Positions 23,853-35,268 of a stretch of 64,000 nucleotides of DNA are shown in pieces (the stretch's first letter is position 1; each line of letters starts with the position of its first letter). The stretch is taken from contig NC_059072.1 in the NCBI RefSeq assembly GCF_020497125.1, positions 273,278,045 to 273,342,044 on the forward strand, in the 5' to 3' direction. Below the pieces are notes generated by a model. That model worked only from the letters and a program-made list of their open reading frames with translations. It was not told the DNA's origin and did not search any database. The position numbers and the translations under genes were made by a program. Origin of the DNA: Mauremys mutica. Lineage: Eukaryota > Chordata > Testudines > Geoemydidae.

Positions 23853-24307
23853 GCCTAAGCAATCAGGCCCCATGAGCGACTGAGCAAGATCAATTTGCCC
23901 CATGCAGTCCTCCATATTGATCCCTGCCCCATAGATGCTTCTACTCTTCTGTGCCAAATGCTCAGCAAATGGGAAAAGAATGAAAGGAGAATGGGGGCTA
24001 TGCAATGGTAGGGGGGTTCTGTCTTGTTTACCTGTTTTCACTTGTTCATGAACTTTTTTTGTTTGACTGTTTTTGTTTTTGACAATTCAGTTGCTACTGG
24101 TGTTTTGGTGTGGTAATGACAGTTGTCCTGGCTGGCAATGGGTTAATATTGTACTTTTTAAATACATGTTTATAAATAAAGCTTTTAATTTTCATCATAT
24201 CATGCAATAAAATAAGCACATGATCAGGGATAATTAGTATGCAAATGCTAATCCTCTGTATAGTTAGCTACAACAATCCATAGTTCAATCATTTCCTTAC
24301 ATTACTC

Positions 24308-24612
24308 CAGGGGTTGGCAACCTCTGGCACGTAGCTCACTAGGGTAAGCACCCCTGGTGGGGCGGGCCAATTTGTTTACCTGCCACGTTGGCAGGTTCAG
24401 CTGATTGTGGCTTCCACTGGCTGCAGTTCGCTGTCCCAGGCCAATGGAAGTGGTGGGAAGCGGCATGGGCAAGAGATTGGCCTGGGACGGCGAACCGTGG
24501 GCAGTGGGAGCCGCGATCGGCCGGACCTGCCGACACGGCAGATAAACAAACTGGCCTGGCCCGCCAGGGTGCTTACCCTGGCGAGCCACATTCCAGAGGT
24601 TGCCGACCCCTG
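24308..24612. mobile_element. hAT fold-back MITE, 305 bp
   Basis: The ends are CAGGGGTTGGCAACCTCTGG and GTTGCCGACCCCTG. The flanks CATTACTC / CATTACTG (24300-24307, 24613-24620) match at 7 of 8. Confidence 0.9.
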
Positions 24613-24639
24613 CATTACTGTTTACATTAGATACAGCCA

Positions 24640-24712
24640 CTGTTGGAATGCATGGTACTTGGCTAGATGGACCACTGGTCTGACCCAGTGTGAGCATTAT
24701 TATGTTCTTAAT
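24640..24712 (+). mobile_element. L3-like LINE, 3' end only
   Basis: TAGATGGACCACTGGTCTGA and a tail TTATTATGTTCTTA match, in sense direction, the 3' ends of the L3-like copies at 32413 and 60969. It is strongly 5'-truncated. Confidence 0.7.
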
Positions 24713-24899
24713 TCATACTGTGAATGACTGTCCCCCCCCACACACCATTTTATAAGTGATCAAGTCATTCATAAATACCCACCATACCCCAAGCACTGAA
24801 ACCCTCCTCAAGGAATGAGACCATTCCCTTGCTCCCAAACACATTCATAAATGTACTATTCTCCCTCTTCCATTAGGCAGTCCAAGTCCACAATGTAAG

Positions 24900-26250
24900 A
24901 GCACAAAGCATCCCTGACTTCTGTTACCTGGGGCATCCAGCTCCAATTGTGAGAGGTGCACTTTCTGGCTGAGTGTACTGATTCAGTGGCCCATCACTGT
25001 GATATGTCCAGTCAGGGGGAAAAGGCTCACCTATGGCTTCATAAAGATTTTGAACAGCACAGCAAACCCTAGTAATGTGGACAGCACAAATGACACTGTT
25101 GTGAAAACTGGCCTGTAGACATCTCCAGTGAGATTTCAATCTGACAAAAGCACACTGAACAACCTGAGAGTGTAATTAAACCACCTTTTGCCAGGTCATC
25201 TGGAATCAGGGTATGGTTTCATAACCTAGGGCAAAAGAAGGTATGTGGGGTCCCCTAGAATAACAGAGGAAATATTAATTCTGTTTATGACAATGTAATT
25301 TGGTGGGAATGTTCTCCCAGCCTGTCCATGAAAGTAGATCCTTGATTGGCAAAAAACCCTATAATTCTAAACTTTTCCAATGCAGCCTACATTGCCATTT
25401 ATAAAACAACATCTGTGGCCCACAAGGACCTTCATAACAATGGAGTAGTACCCTTTGAGGTTTATGCGCTCATGCTACTTAAGGAGGGCAAACTATGGGA
25501 ATATGAGTCCCATCAATGGCTCCAGTGCAGTTTGGAAACCCCATTCTGCCAAAGTCACTGCCCTCTTGGCAAACCACACCCTTGATTGCCTCAGAAACAT
25601 CCATCACCATTTTATCCACAGTCAAATTTCCAATACCAACTGGTTGGCAATGGACTTCTATCAGTCTGTATCTTTGCTGAAAGATACAGCAACCCACTTT
25701 TAGAGAAGCAACACCACTCTTTACACTGGAGGGTCATGACAAGCTGCTCACGAAGCTCCAGAAAGGTAACTTTCTTCATGCAAAGGATCTGGAACCACTG
25801 CTGATCATCCCAAGTGGTCATGAAGATGTGATCTCACCAGTCTGTGCTTATGGCTCTGGACAGAAATGCCAGTCTAGGTAGGGGGCGTCATTTGCTGTAT
25901 CAAGTGTCACAAGTAGAATTAGCCAGTTTTAGTCTGCCATTTCTTTTTCCTCCTCCTCATGCTCCATCACGAGCTCTGTCAAGTGCCTTGGATGGGTCAG
26001 AAAATGCTGCTAAAATGTCCACCAGCAACTCAGGAAAGCTCTTCCCATTTCCGATGCAGGAGTGAAAGTGCAAGCAAGAGAAGTTCTTCAAAAGATGCCT
26101 CCTCCATGTTACTAGCTTTGGTAGCACCCAGAACAAAAGGACTCCTTGGCAGGATGTGTTGATGGGCTGTTCAAATTTCCTGCAACATACAGTGTGGCCA
26201 GGCATTTTCCTACAGTGAACTACAGCCAAAGGACTAGAGTGATCACATTT
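24900..26250 (-). pseudogene. PIF/Harbinger transposase, decayed
   Basis: Harbinger transposases are DDE nucleases related to the vertebrate gene HARBI1. On the minus strand, 25612-25821 has WDDQQWFQILCMKKVTFLEL, a typical N-terminal block. The frame at 25479-25697 has FPNCTGAIDGTHIPI, holding the first catalytic Asp. Near 25209-25255 I read GDPTYLLLP, then a stop, then VMKPY, which is the second-Asp block with a TAG where Trp is usual. Frame changes and more stops follow. The segment at 25957-26229 may be the linked accessory gene. Chompy-like DNA at 26348-26460 (TTACACTGCAGTATAGAT) is probably part of its 5' end. Confidence 0.7.
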
Positions 26251-26269
26251 CGGGAAGGAATTAAGATGT

Positions 26270-26465
26270 CTGGGCTAGGGTTGATTTCACTCAGATCTGC
26301 ATACTGCAGTGTGGATCTCAGAGCCACAGGTGGAAGCCAAGGATAGGGAATTCCTAATGTATGATTAACAATCAGTGTAGACATTCAGGCCCCGGGTTCT
26401 ATTACCCAGGGTCAGCTGACTTGAGTCCCACTAACCCGGGGCTTACACTGCAGTATAGATAACCT
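26270..26465. repeat. Chompy/Harbinger-like terminal DNA
   Basis: It contains CAGTGTAGACATTCAGGCCC, CTAACCCGGGGCTTACACTG and CAGTATAGATAACC, wording typical of Chompy MITE ends. It adjoins the transposase remnant and is interrupted on the right by the MITE at 26466. Confidence 0.55.
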
Positions 26466-26798
26466 CAGGGATCGGCAACCTTTGGCACGTGGCCCGCCAT
26501 GGTAAGCACCCTGGTGGGTCGGCCCGGTTTGTTTACCTGCCGCATCCGCAGGTTCGCTGATCGCGGCTCCCACAGGCCGCGGTTTGCTGCTCCAGATCAA
26601 TGGGGGCTGGGGGAAGCGGCACGGGATGAGGGATTTGCTGGCCGACGATTCCGCCACCCCTATTGGCCTGGAGCGGCGAACCGTGGCCAGTGAGAGCCGT
26701 GATCGGCTGAACCTGCGGATGCGGCAGGTAAACAAACTGGCCTGGCCCACCATGGTGCTTACCCTGGCGAGTTGTGTGCCAAAGGTTGCCAGTCCCTG
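26466..26798. mobile_element. hAT fold-back MITE, 333 bp
   Basis: The ends are CAGGGATCGGCAACCTTTGG and AAGGTTGCCAGTCCCTG. The flanks GATAACCT / GATAACCC (26458-26465, 26799-26806) match at 7 of 8. With the next copy it produces 200-residue frames on both strands that are not genes. Confidence 0.92.
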
Positions 26799-26830
26799 GA
26801 TAACCCTAAGGTTCTTACAACAGTCTATTG

Positions 26831-27091
26831 CAGGGATCGGCAACCTTTGGCACACAGGCCGTTGGGGAAATTCGCTGGCGGGCCGGGACAGTTTGTTTAC
26901 CTGCCGTGTCCGCAGGTTTGGCCAATCACGGGTCCCATTGGCCACAGTTCGCCGCTCCAGGTCAATGGGGGCTGCGGGAAGCGGCGGCCAGCATATCCCT
27001 TGGCCTGCGCCGCTTCCTGCAGCCCTCATTAACCTGGAACGGCGAACTGCAGCCAGTGGGAGCTGCGATTGGCCAAAGGTTGCCGATCCCT
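26831..27091. mobile_element. hAT fold-back MITE, shorter copy
   Basis: The ends are CAGGGATCGGCAACCTTTGG and GGTTGCCGATCCCTG. The flanks GTCTATTG / GTCTTTTG differ at one position; the end base G is shared with the flank, so the exact boundary is off by one. The right arm lacks about 70 bases found in other copies (the part with AACCTGCGG...AAACAAACTG). Only 32 bases separate it from the previous copy. Confidence 0.88.
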
Positions 27092-27226
27092 GTCTTTTGC
27101 TAAGTACAATTAAGAATAAACAGTGTCCAGTGTATGTGCACTATAAAAAGAAAATAATTGCTTCAGCCTGGCATTTCAGCTATGTACCAGTGTAACATTC
27201 ATGTTATTTATGGCATGAACAATAAC

Positions 27227-29363
27227 AGGGTACATCTACACTACGGGATTATTCCGAATTTACATAAACCGGTTTAACAAAACAGATTGTATAAAATCGA
27301 GTGTGCGCGGCCACACTAAACACATTAAATCGGTGGTGTGCGTCCACGGTCCGAGGCTAGCGTCGATTTCTGGAGCATTGCACTGTGGGTAGCTATTCCG
27401 TAGCTATCCCATAGTTCCCGCAGCCTCCCCCGCCCCTTTGAATTTCCGGGTTGAGATCCCAGTGCCTGATGCGGCAAAAATCATTGTCGCGGGTGGTTCT
27501 GGGTAAATGTCGTCAGTCACTCCTTCCGCTGGGAAAGCAACGGCAGACAAGCATTTCATGCCTTTTTTCCCTGGATTGCCCTGGCAGATGCCATAGCATG
27601 GCAATCATGGAGCCTGTTTTGCCTTTTGTGACTGTCACCGTATGTGTACTAGATGCCGCTCACAGAGGCGATTCAGCAGCGCTACACAGCAGCATGCTTT
27701 TGCTTTTGCATGATAGCAGAGATGGTTACCAGCCATACTGTACCATCTACCATACCATAACTTGGTAATAAGATGGGCATGGTTACCAGTCCTTTTGCAC
27801 TGCACCATTTGCTGCTGTCATAAGTGCCCCTGGCTGCTCTTAGCCAGGGGCGCAAAAGCCAAAATTGGGAATGACTCCCTGAGTCAATCCCTCCTTTTTG
27901 GTATCTAAAAATAGAATCAGTCCTGCCTAGAATATGGGCAAGTGTACTAGAAAACCACTGTATCAGAGAACCAGAGAGCACAGCTGCTCTGTGTCAGATC
28001 CTGCAGAAATTATGAGCTGTATGCTATTCACAGGGGGTGCTCCTGCAACAACCCCACCTGTTGATGCCGTTCTTCTCCCAGCCTTCCTGGGCTACCGTAG
28101 CATTGTCCCCCCACTTGTGTGATGAAGTAATAAAGAATGCAGGAATAAGACACAGTGACTTGTTAGTGAGATATGAGTGGAAGGCAGCCTCCAGCTGCTA
28201 TGATAGTCCAGACAGGACAGTAAGGAGTGTGTAGGAGAGGAGCCCAGCATCCCTCTGCTAGTCCAGGGGCAATTGAATCTTTTCTTTACACATGAAGGGT
28301 CGGGGCTGATGGAGCTCAGCCCCCTGTTGCTATGATGACGATGGTTATCAGCCATACTGTACCATCTACCACGAAAAATTAGGACCAGGCGCCCTTGATT
28401 GACCTTACTGATGCTAGTCGGCATGGTTACCAGTCCTTTTGCACTGCCCCATGTGCCAATAGGCTGATGATGAGGACGGGTACCAGTCATTTTGTACCAT
28501 CAGCCATCCATAGCGTGGGGGGAGCAAGGATGTTGGTGTTGAGTGTTGCACCATCGCGTCTATCTGCAGCATTCAGTAAAGATAGGGTGACATGTAAAAG
28601 AGTCAATAGAGGATTGTTTTCCCTTTCACTTCTGGGGGTGGGTGGGGGTTTGCGTAAATTGCCGAGCTATGCCCTGACCCACCGCGGACACTGTTTTTGA
28701 CCCTAGAAGCATTTGGAGCTCAGCCAAGAATGCAAATGCTTTTCAGAGACTGCAGGAACTGTGGGATAGCTTGAGTTCTCCAGTCCATGAGCGTCCATTT
28801 GATTCTTTGGCTTTCCGTTACGCTTGTCACGCAGCAGTGCGCTGAGTCCCTGCTATGGCATCTGTCTGGAGATTTTTTAAAAATGATTTTGAATTTCGTC
28901 TTCTGTAATGGAGCGCTGATAGAACACATTTGCCTGCCCTTACAGCGATCACGTCCGCATCGTCCATGCGGGAGCTCTTTCTTTATTTTGATTTTTAACT
29001 GCATCACCACACGTGCTGATCGGAGCTCCACGCTGGGCAAACAGGAAATATTCAAAAGTTCGTGGGGCTTTTCCTGTCTACCTGGCCACTGCATCCGAGT
29101 TCAGATTGCTGTCCAGAGCGGTCAGTGGTGCACTGTGGGATACCGCCCGGAGGCCAATACCGTCGATCTGCGGCCACACTAACCCCAATCCGATATGGTA
29201 ATACCGATATTAGCGCTACTCCTCTCGTTAGGGAGGAGTACAGAAACCGGTTTAAAGAGCCCTTTATACCGATATAAAGGGCCTCTTAGTGTGGACGGTT
29301 GTGGCGTTAAATCGGTTTTACGCTCCTAAAACCGGTTTAAACGCTTAGTGTAGACCAGGCTAC
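27227..29363. mobile_element. 2.1-kb non-autonomous DNA element with TCTACACTA ends
   Basis: The left end reads CAGGGTACATCTACACTACG, and the reverse of the right end reads TAGCCTGGTCTACACTAAGC. The two share TCTACACTA and then, further in, AAACCGGTTTAA-type motifs (27266, 29240-29340) plus GCACTGTGGG (27381, 29130). It has internal direct repeats: GGTTACCAGCCATACTGTAC near 27720 against its near-copy at 28338, and GGCATGGTTACCAGTCCTTT at 27778 and 28420. No transposase motif appears in any frame. The family is probably PIF/Harbinger-like from the end wording, but the target duplication is unclear. Confidence 0.65.
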
Positions 29364-29757
29364 AGTTTGGCTTACTCAGTGACTCACGAGTAACTTACTT
29401 ATGGCTGTCATCTGCAAGACTTTTAAAAACAACCTGAATCATATCACATTTATGCATCTGTTTCCTCAACTGACAACGAGAGCATAACATCTTTTTATAG
29501 CTCATTGAATGCCAATTTTCTGTAATTTTCTACGTGCCATGCATTGTTTCTTCACTAGGGTTATATAATGTCTATAAATAACACAAAATGAAATAATTTG
29601 TGACATTTATGAATAAAATGGATCTTCTTTAGTTACAGACTTTAAGGAGAAAAAAAATCCATTACTATGCACTACTCTTTTACTACAGTATTTGCTAAAT
29701 TATTTGGAGGGGAGGTGCAGGTTCAGCAAATTGTTAAAGAAGCAGAAAGAGATGTGA

Positions 29758-29763
29758 TTTTTT

Positions 29764-29818
<55 letters not shown>
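29758..29818. repeat. (CTTT)n microsatellite
   Basis: About 14 perfect tetranucleotide units. Confidence 0.97.
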
Positions 29819-29849
29819 GGATTATTAGTGTTTGTGTAAGGTGCTAATC

Positions 29850-30165
29850 CAGGGATCAGCAACCTTTGGCACATGGCTCGCCAAGGAAAGCCCATGGCGG
29901 GCCGGGCTGGTTAGTTTACCTGCTGCGTCTGTAGGTTCGGCCAATCGCAGGTCCCACTGGCCACAGTTTGCTGCTCCAGGCCAATGGGGGCTGCAGGAAG
30001 TGGTGCTGGCTGGTGCTTCCTGCCGCCCATTTGGCCTGGAGCGGCAAACTGCGGCCAGGGGAGCCGTAATCGGCCGAACCTGCGGATGTGGCAGATAAAC
30101 AAACTGGCCCAGCCCACCAGGGTGCTTACCCTGGTGAATCGCATTCCAAAGGTTGCCGATCCCTG
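29850..30165. mobile_element. hAT fold-back MITE, 316 bp
   Basis: The ends are CAGGGATCAGCAACCTTTGG and GGTTGCCGATCCCTG, with a perfect duplication TGCTAATC (29842-29849, 30166-30173). Confidence 0.93.
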
Positions 30166-30173
30166 TGCTAATC

Positions 30174-30814
30174 TGATAATCCTATAGAGTGAAAGTAGCA
30201 GAAGTCTAAACTTCGTCATGCTGCCCTGTAATGTACATGTGACTCAAACCTAACCTAGAAGGAACAAGAAATGTTCAATCTCCATGTCCACTCAAATCCT
30301 TGACTTCACTGAAATAGTCAAAAGATTCAGTTTTGCAGTCTTTTTGGTATGACCATTGTTCCTTTTAGTAACCAGATTGATACCACTATGTTATGTTATA
30401 TATGTCAATTTACTAAGCTGGGCTTGCTTTGAACTGGTGACCTAGAAATGAGAGGTTCCTTATTCCATTAAGTTTCTTCCTACAATAGATTGATGATCTG
30501 TTGCTAGGTAATTCTAAAACAAATTATTCTGATACTTCATTCAATAGTTTGATATAAAGTGAATAAAAGTATCCTACATGAAGATAAATGTGTATAAATT
30601 TTATCTAATTTGGAATTTTTTCATATCTCTGGAATGTAGGCAATAAAGGACCAGAGGGAAAAGCTTTCTTTTAAATGTTCAGAAATTCTTCTTCAAACCT
30701 GTATATGTATTAATTAATAGTATTTGGATATTTTCCTTATGGCTTCTTGTGGTGGTGTGGATAAAGCAAACATTAAATCTTTTACACATTAAGTAGTTTT
30801 AAATAACAACTAAG
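30174..30814. other. Unassigned AT-rich DNA
   Basis: No recognisable gene or repeat. Confidence 0.45.
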
Positions 30815-31202
30815 CGATGTGGTCTGCAGAAGAGAACAGTAAGGGGGATTTAATAGCAGCCTTCAACTACCTGCAGAGGGATTCCAAAGAAGATGAAGCT
30901 CGGCTATGCTCAGTGGTGGCAGATGACAGCACAAGGAGCAATGGTCTCAAGTTGCAGTGTGAAAGGTCTAGGTTGGATATTAGGAAAAACTATTTCACTA
31001 AGAAGGTGGTGAAGCACTGGAATGGGTTACCTAGGGAGGTAGTGGAATCTCCATCCGTAGAGGTTTTTGAGGCCTGGCTTGACAAAGCCCTGGCCGGAAT
31101 CATTTAGTTGGTGTTGGTCCTGCTTTGAGGAAGGGGTTGGACTAGATGACCCCCTGAGGTCTCTTCTAACCCTAATATTCTATGATTCTATGAGTCTATG
31201 AT
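30815..31202 (+). mobile_element. CR1 LINE, 3' end
   Basis: A 96-residue frame (30817-31107) reads the last part of CR1 ORF2 ([37 protein letters not shown]). The 3' untranslated region and tail ATTCTATGATTCTATGA follow. It is 5'-truncated close to the end of ORF2. Confidence 0.92.
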
Positions 31203-31549
31203 CTCAGAATTAAATTAAGGAAAATAAAGTTACAAGCCTGAATCCTAAAGCAGTGTAAGTTACAGCCCCTTCTACTAATAACCTAGATTTATTTACTCTC
31301 ATCCTCTCTACTTAGCTAGTTTCCCCTAAAGCTATTTATATACACTTTAGACATTGGTAAATAGGTCACAATTAATATAATTTACATATCAGGGTGCTGG
31401 AAAAAATTCTAAAATGATGTAAATGAAAGGAGCTGTCACCCTTTAAAATGCACCATCTTTCTCATCAGGGCTATAGTAAGGCATTTTGTGACCCCGCTGT
31501 CCGATTCTTTATTGAGGTAGTAGCAACAGCCCCTCCACTAGCATGATGG

Positions 31550-32085
31550 GCTAGTGGGAGTTCTTTCAGCAGGCTGTACCCAAGCCAGTGCTCCCTGTCT
31601 ACACTGCACTGTAAACCCAGAAATTGAATTCAGGCTCAAGACTAAACTCCTCTTCCATCTATGCATAAATCACAGTAATCCAGTACTTGGACCCAGGGTC
31701 CAGGACCACATAGAGCTGGAGGGTCAGAGTCTGAGTTAAGCTGGGAGCCAGGGTTCAAGCCCTATTGCTTTGCAATGTAGATGCAGCCCCACAGGACTCA
31801 TGCTTTGGGTGTCCACTAAAAGTATCCCACAATCCCACAGGCCAACTTTCTCTGTCAAGTTTGGCGGACAATCAATTTCTCCCACTTTGCATCATGAACA
31901 AAGGGCTAGAACTGCCACATTTTGGGCGGGCACTTGGAGGTCTGAGCTATGGATGATTGGACTCAGGCTTGCATAATGCAGCGTAGAGACTGGAATACCA
32001 ATGCTTGAAACCATGGGTCAACTGCTCCTAAAGTGGGGTTACAGATGAGTGTTGATGCTCTAGCACTAGGTTAACAAACTAAGAT
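31550..32085. repeat. Chompy/Harbinger-like element
   Basis: It contains CTGTCTACACTGCACTGTAAAC, GGGTTCAAGCCCTATTGC, GCAATGTAGATGC and AGTATCCCACAATCC, shared with 20505-20720, and then CATAATGCAGCGTAGAGAC. Frames of 61-68 residues are by-products. Confidence 0.55.
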
Positions 32086-32412
32086 GCTAACTTAAGTTCT
32101 ACTAACCCTTGACTTCCCACAAGTCTTAAAATGGACTTATGTCCATCCCAAAGAAGGAAGGATTCAGTCCTCATATGAGCAAAGAACTCTGTGTATATAA
32201 TAGAGGCCCCTGATGACACCATTGCTGCAGAGTCTCCTCATAACTTGTCCGAAAAGTTTATTGCAATGAAACATCACTGTAAATGGAGTGAAAGTGTTTG
32301 TCATTTTTTTCTTTTTCAAATCCTTAATTAACAGATATTTGCAGTTTGTCTTGGAAAAAAATCAGATGTACATTTCAAGGAAATTCAAGCTAACAGTTTT
32401 GAAATTCTTGAC
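32086..32412. other. Unassigned DNA
   Basis: No recognisable gene or repeat. Confidence 0.4.
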
Positions 32413-32832
32413 TTAAGAACATAAGAACGGCAATTCTGACTCAGATCAATGGTCCATCTAGCCCAGTATCCTGTCTTCTGATAATAGCCAATGCCAGATG
32501 CTTCAGAAGGAATACATAGAATAGGAGAAATTATTGTGTGATCCACTCTCTTTTATCCAGTTCCAGATTCTAGCAATTCATGGACCTATCATCTGTGAAT
32601 TTATCTAATTCTTTTTTTATCCCAATTGTACCTCTGGCCTTCACATCCCCTGGCAACTACTTCCACAGGCTGACTGGATTGTGTGAAGAAATACTTCCTT
32701 TTGTTTGTTTTAAACCTGCTGCTTATTACTTTTATTGTCTGTCCCTTTATTCTTGTGTTATCTGAAGGGGTAAATAACACTTTCTTATTCACTTTCTCCA
32801 TACCACTCATGATTTTATAGACCTCTATCATA

Positions 32833-32997
32833 GAATCATAGAATATGGGGTTGAAATATGGGGGACCTCAGGAGGTCATCTAGTCCAACCCCCTGCTCAA
32901 AGCAGGACCAATTCCTAACTAAATCATCCCAGCCAGGGCTTTGTCAAGCCTGACCTTAAAATCTCTAAGGAAGGAGATTCCACCATCTCCCTAGGTA
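32833..32997 (-). mobile_element. CR1 3' fragment inserted in the L3-like LINE
   Basis: The plus strand reads GAATCATAGAATATGGGG ... CCCTGCTCAAAGCAGGACC ... CTCCCTAGGTA, the reverse of a CR1 3' end. ATCATA on both sides (32827-32832, 32998-33003) is a likely target duplication, and the L3-like sequence rejoins across it. Confidence 0.85.
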
Positions 32998-33736
32998 ATC
33001 ATATCCCTACTCAGTCATCTCTTTTCCAAACTGAACTGTCCTAGTCTTTTTAATCTCTCCATATACCTAATAATGTATCGTCTCCCTTTCTAATATATCT
33101 TTTTTGAGATGAGATGACCAGAACTGCAGTATTCAATACCAGGCAAATTGGTACCAGACATACCAGGGATTTATATAGTGGCATTATGATATTTCCTGTC
33201 TTATTATCTATCCCTTTCCTAATGGTTCCTAACATTCTGTTAGCTTTGTTGACTGCCGCTGCACATTGAACAGATGTTTTCAAAGAACTATCCACAATGA
33301 CTCCAAGATCTCTTTATTGAGTGGTAATGGCTAATTAAACGCCATCATTTTGTATATATAGTTGGGATTCTGTTTTCCAATGTGCATTACTTTGCATTTA
33401 TCAACTTTGAATTTCATCTGCCATTTTGTTGACTAGTCACGCAGTTTTGTGAGATACCTTTGTAACTCTTCACAGTTTGCTTTGTACTTTACTATCATCT
33501 GCAAACTTTGCCAATTCACTGTTTATACCTTTTTGCAGATCATTTATGAATATTTTGACTAGCACTGTTCCAGTATAGGTGAGGGTCCCTGTTATTTATC
33601 TCTCTCCATTGTGAAGATTGATCATTTATTCCTACCCTTTGTTTCCTATCTTTTAACCAGTTATTGATCCAGGAGAAGATCTTTGATCTTGTCCCATGAC
33701 TGCTTACTTTTCATAAGAGCATTTGTAAGGGACCTT

Positions 33737-33756
33737 CTTATGTTCTTATGTTCTTA
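33737..33756 (+). mobile_element. 20-base LINE tail insertion
   Basis: CTTATGTTCTTATGTTCTTA sits between CCTT (33733-33736) and CCTT (33757-33760), exactly where the L3-like copy at 62233-62245 reads GAGACCTTGTCAAAGG without interruption. It equals the 3' tail repeat of the L3-like family. Confidence 0.6.
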
Positions 33757-33928
33757 CCTTGTCAAAGGCTTTCTGAAAGTCCAAGTCTATTATATCCACT
33801 GGATCACCCTTGACTACATGCTTGTTGACCTCCTCAAGGAATCTAATAGATGGTTGAAGCATGATTTACCTCTACAAAAGCCATGTTGACTCTTCCCCAA
33901 CAAATTGTGTTCATTTATGTGTCTGTCA

Positions 33929-35268
33929 GGAGAGATTCCAGAGGATTGGAAAAGGACAAATATAATGCCAATCTACAAAAAGTGAAATAAGAACAACCCT
34001 AGGAATTACAGAGCAGTCCACTTAACTTTAGCACCTAGGGAAATCATAGAATCATAGAATATCAGGGTTGGAAGGGACCTCAGGAGGTCATATAGTCCAG
34101 CCACCTGCTCAAAGCAGGACCAATCACCAACTAAATCATTCCAGCCAGGGCTTTGTCAAGCCTGACCTTAAAAACCTCTAAGGAAGGACATTCCACTACC
34201 TCCCTAGGTAACCCATTTCAGTGCTTCACCACCCTTCTAGTGAAAAAGTTTTTTCCTAATATCCAACCTAAACCTTCCCCACTGCAACTTGAGACCCATT
34301 ACTCCTTGTTCTGTCAAATAATGGAGCAAATAAGTAAGCAATCAGTTTCCAAACACCTAGAAGATAATAGGCTGTAAAGTAACAGTCAGCAGGGATTGTC
34401 AAGAACAAATCATATCAAACCAACCTTCTAGCTTTCTTTGACAGGATAACAACTGCTTTGGATAGGGAGAAGCAGTAGCTGTAGTATATCTTGAATTTAG
34501 TAAGGCTTTGGATACTGTCTTTCATGACCTTCTCATAAACAAACTAGGGAAATTCAACCCAGATGGAACTACTATAAAGTGGGTGCATAATTGGTGGAAA
34601 ACCCATTTCCAGAGAGTAGTTATCAGTGGTTCACAGTCAAGCTGGAAGGGCAAAAAAAGCAAACATCATTCTGGGATGAATTAGAAGGAGCATTATAAGC
34701 AAGACACAAGAAGTAATTCTTTCACTCTACTCCATGCTCATTAGACCTCAGCTGGATTATTGTGTCCAGTTATGGGTGCCACATTTCAGGAAAGATGTGG
34801 AAAAAATAGAGAGAGTCAAGAGAAGAGCAACAAAAATGATTAAAAGTCTAAGAAAACATGACCTATGAGGAAAGATCGAAAAGTTGGGCTTGTTTAGTCT
34901 GGAGAAGAGAAGAGTGAGAGAGGACATGATGACAGTATTCAAGTACTTAAAAGGTTGCTACAAGGAGGAGGCAGGTAAATTGTTCTCCTTAACCTCTGAG
35001 GGTAGGACAAGAAGCCATGGGCTTAAATTGAAGCATGAGCAGTTTAGGTTGGACATTAGGAAAAACTTCCTAACTGTCAGGGCAATTAAGGATTGGAATA
35101 AATTGTCTAGGAAGGTTGTGGAATTTTTGTTATTGGAGATTTTTAAGAGATGGTTAAATAAAGATTAGTCAGGAATTGTTTAGATAATATTTAGTCCTTC
35201 CATAACTTCAGGGGACTGGACTAGATGACTTCTTGAGTTCCCTTCCAGTTCTGTTATTCTGTGATAAT
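33929..35268 (+). mobile_element. Old CR1 LINE inserted in the L3-like LINE
   Basis: It starts in the reverse-transcriptase region (GEIPEDWKRTNIMPIYKK at about 33930), is interrupted at 34045-34316 by another CR1, then continues to the ORF2 end (MGLFSLEKRRVREDMMTVFK at 34884, [20 protein letters not shown]) and a tail TTCTGTTATTCTGTGATAA. It has many stops. An internal stretch near 34640 appears deleted, since the text jumps from the SGVPQ-preceding region to KANIIL-type codons. Confidence 0.8.
34045..34316 (-). mobile_element. CR1 3' fragment nested in the old CR1
   Basis: The plus strand reads ATCATAGAATCATAGAATATC to CCTTGTTCTGTCA, a reversed CR1 3' end. AAAT or a slightly longer word lies at both edges. 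The outer CR1 continues on either side. Confidence 0.85.

Larger units (their letters stand above)
32413..33928 (-). mobile_element. L3-like CR1-clade LINE, 3' portion
   Basis: The plus strand begins with AAGAACATAAGAAC (the 3' tail) and then TGGTCCATCTAGCCCAGTATCC. The minus strand gives [13 protein letters not shown] and [13 protein letters not shown] (32601-32831). Farther on (33050-33295) it gives AVNKANRMLGTIRKGIDNKTG and YKSL, the same protein as the copy at 60969-62522. Stops and frame changes are frequent. A CR1 piece (32833-32997) and a 20-base tail (33737-33756) interrupt it, and it resumes at 35269 after a larger CR1. Confidence 0.8.

Noticed and set aside
26412..27195. Frames of 205 and 203 residues on opposite strands as candidate genes
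   Set aside because: They run through two adjacent palindromic MITEs. GC-rich fold-backs give long frames on both strands, and the predicted residues have no domain.
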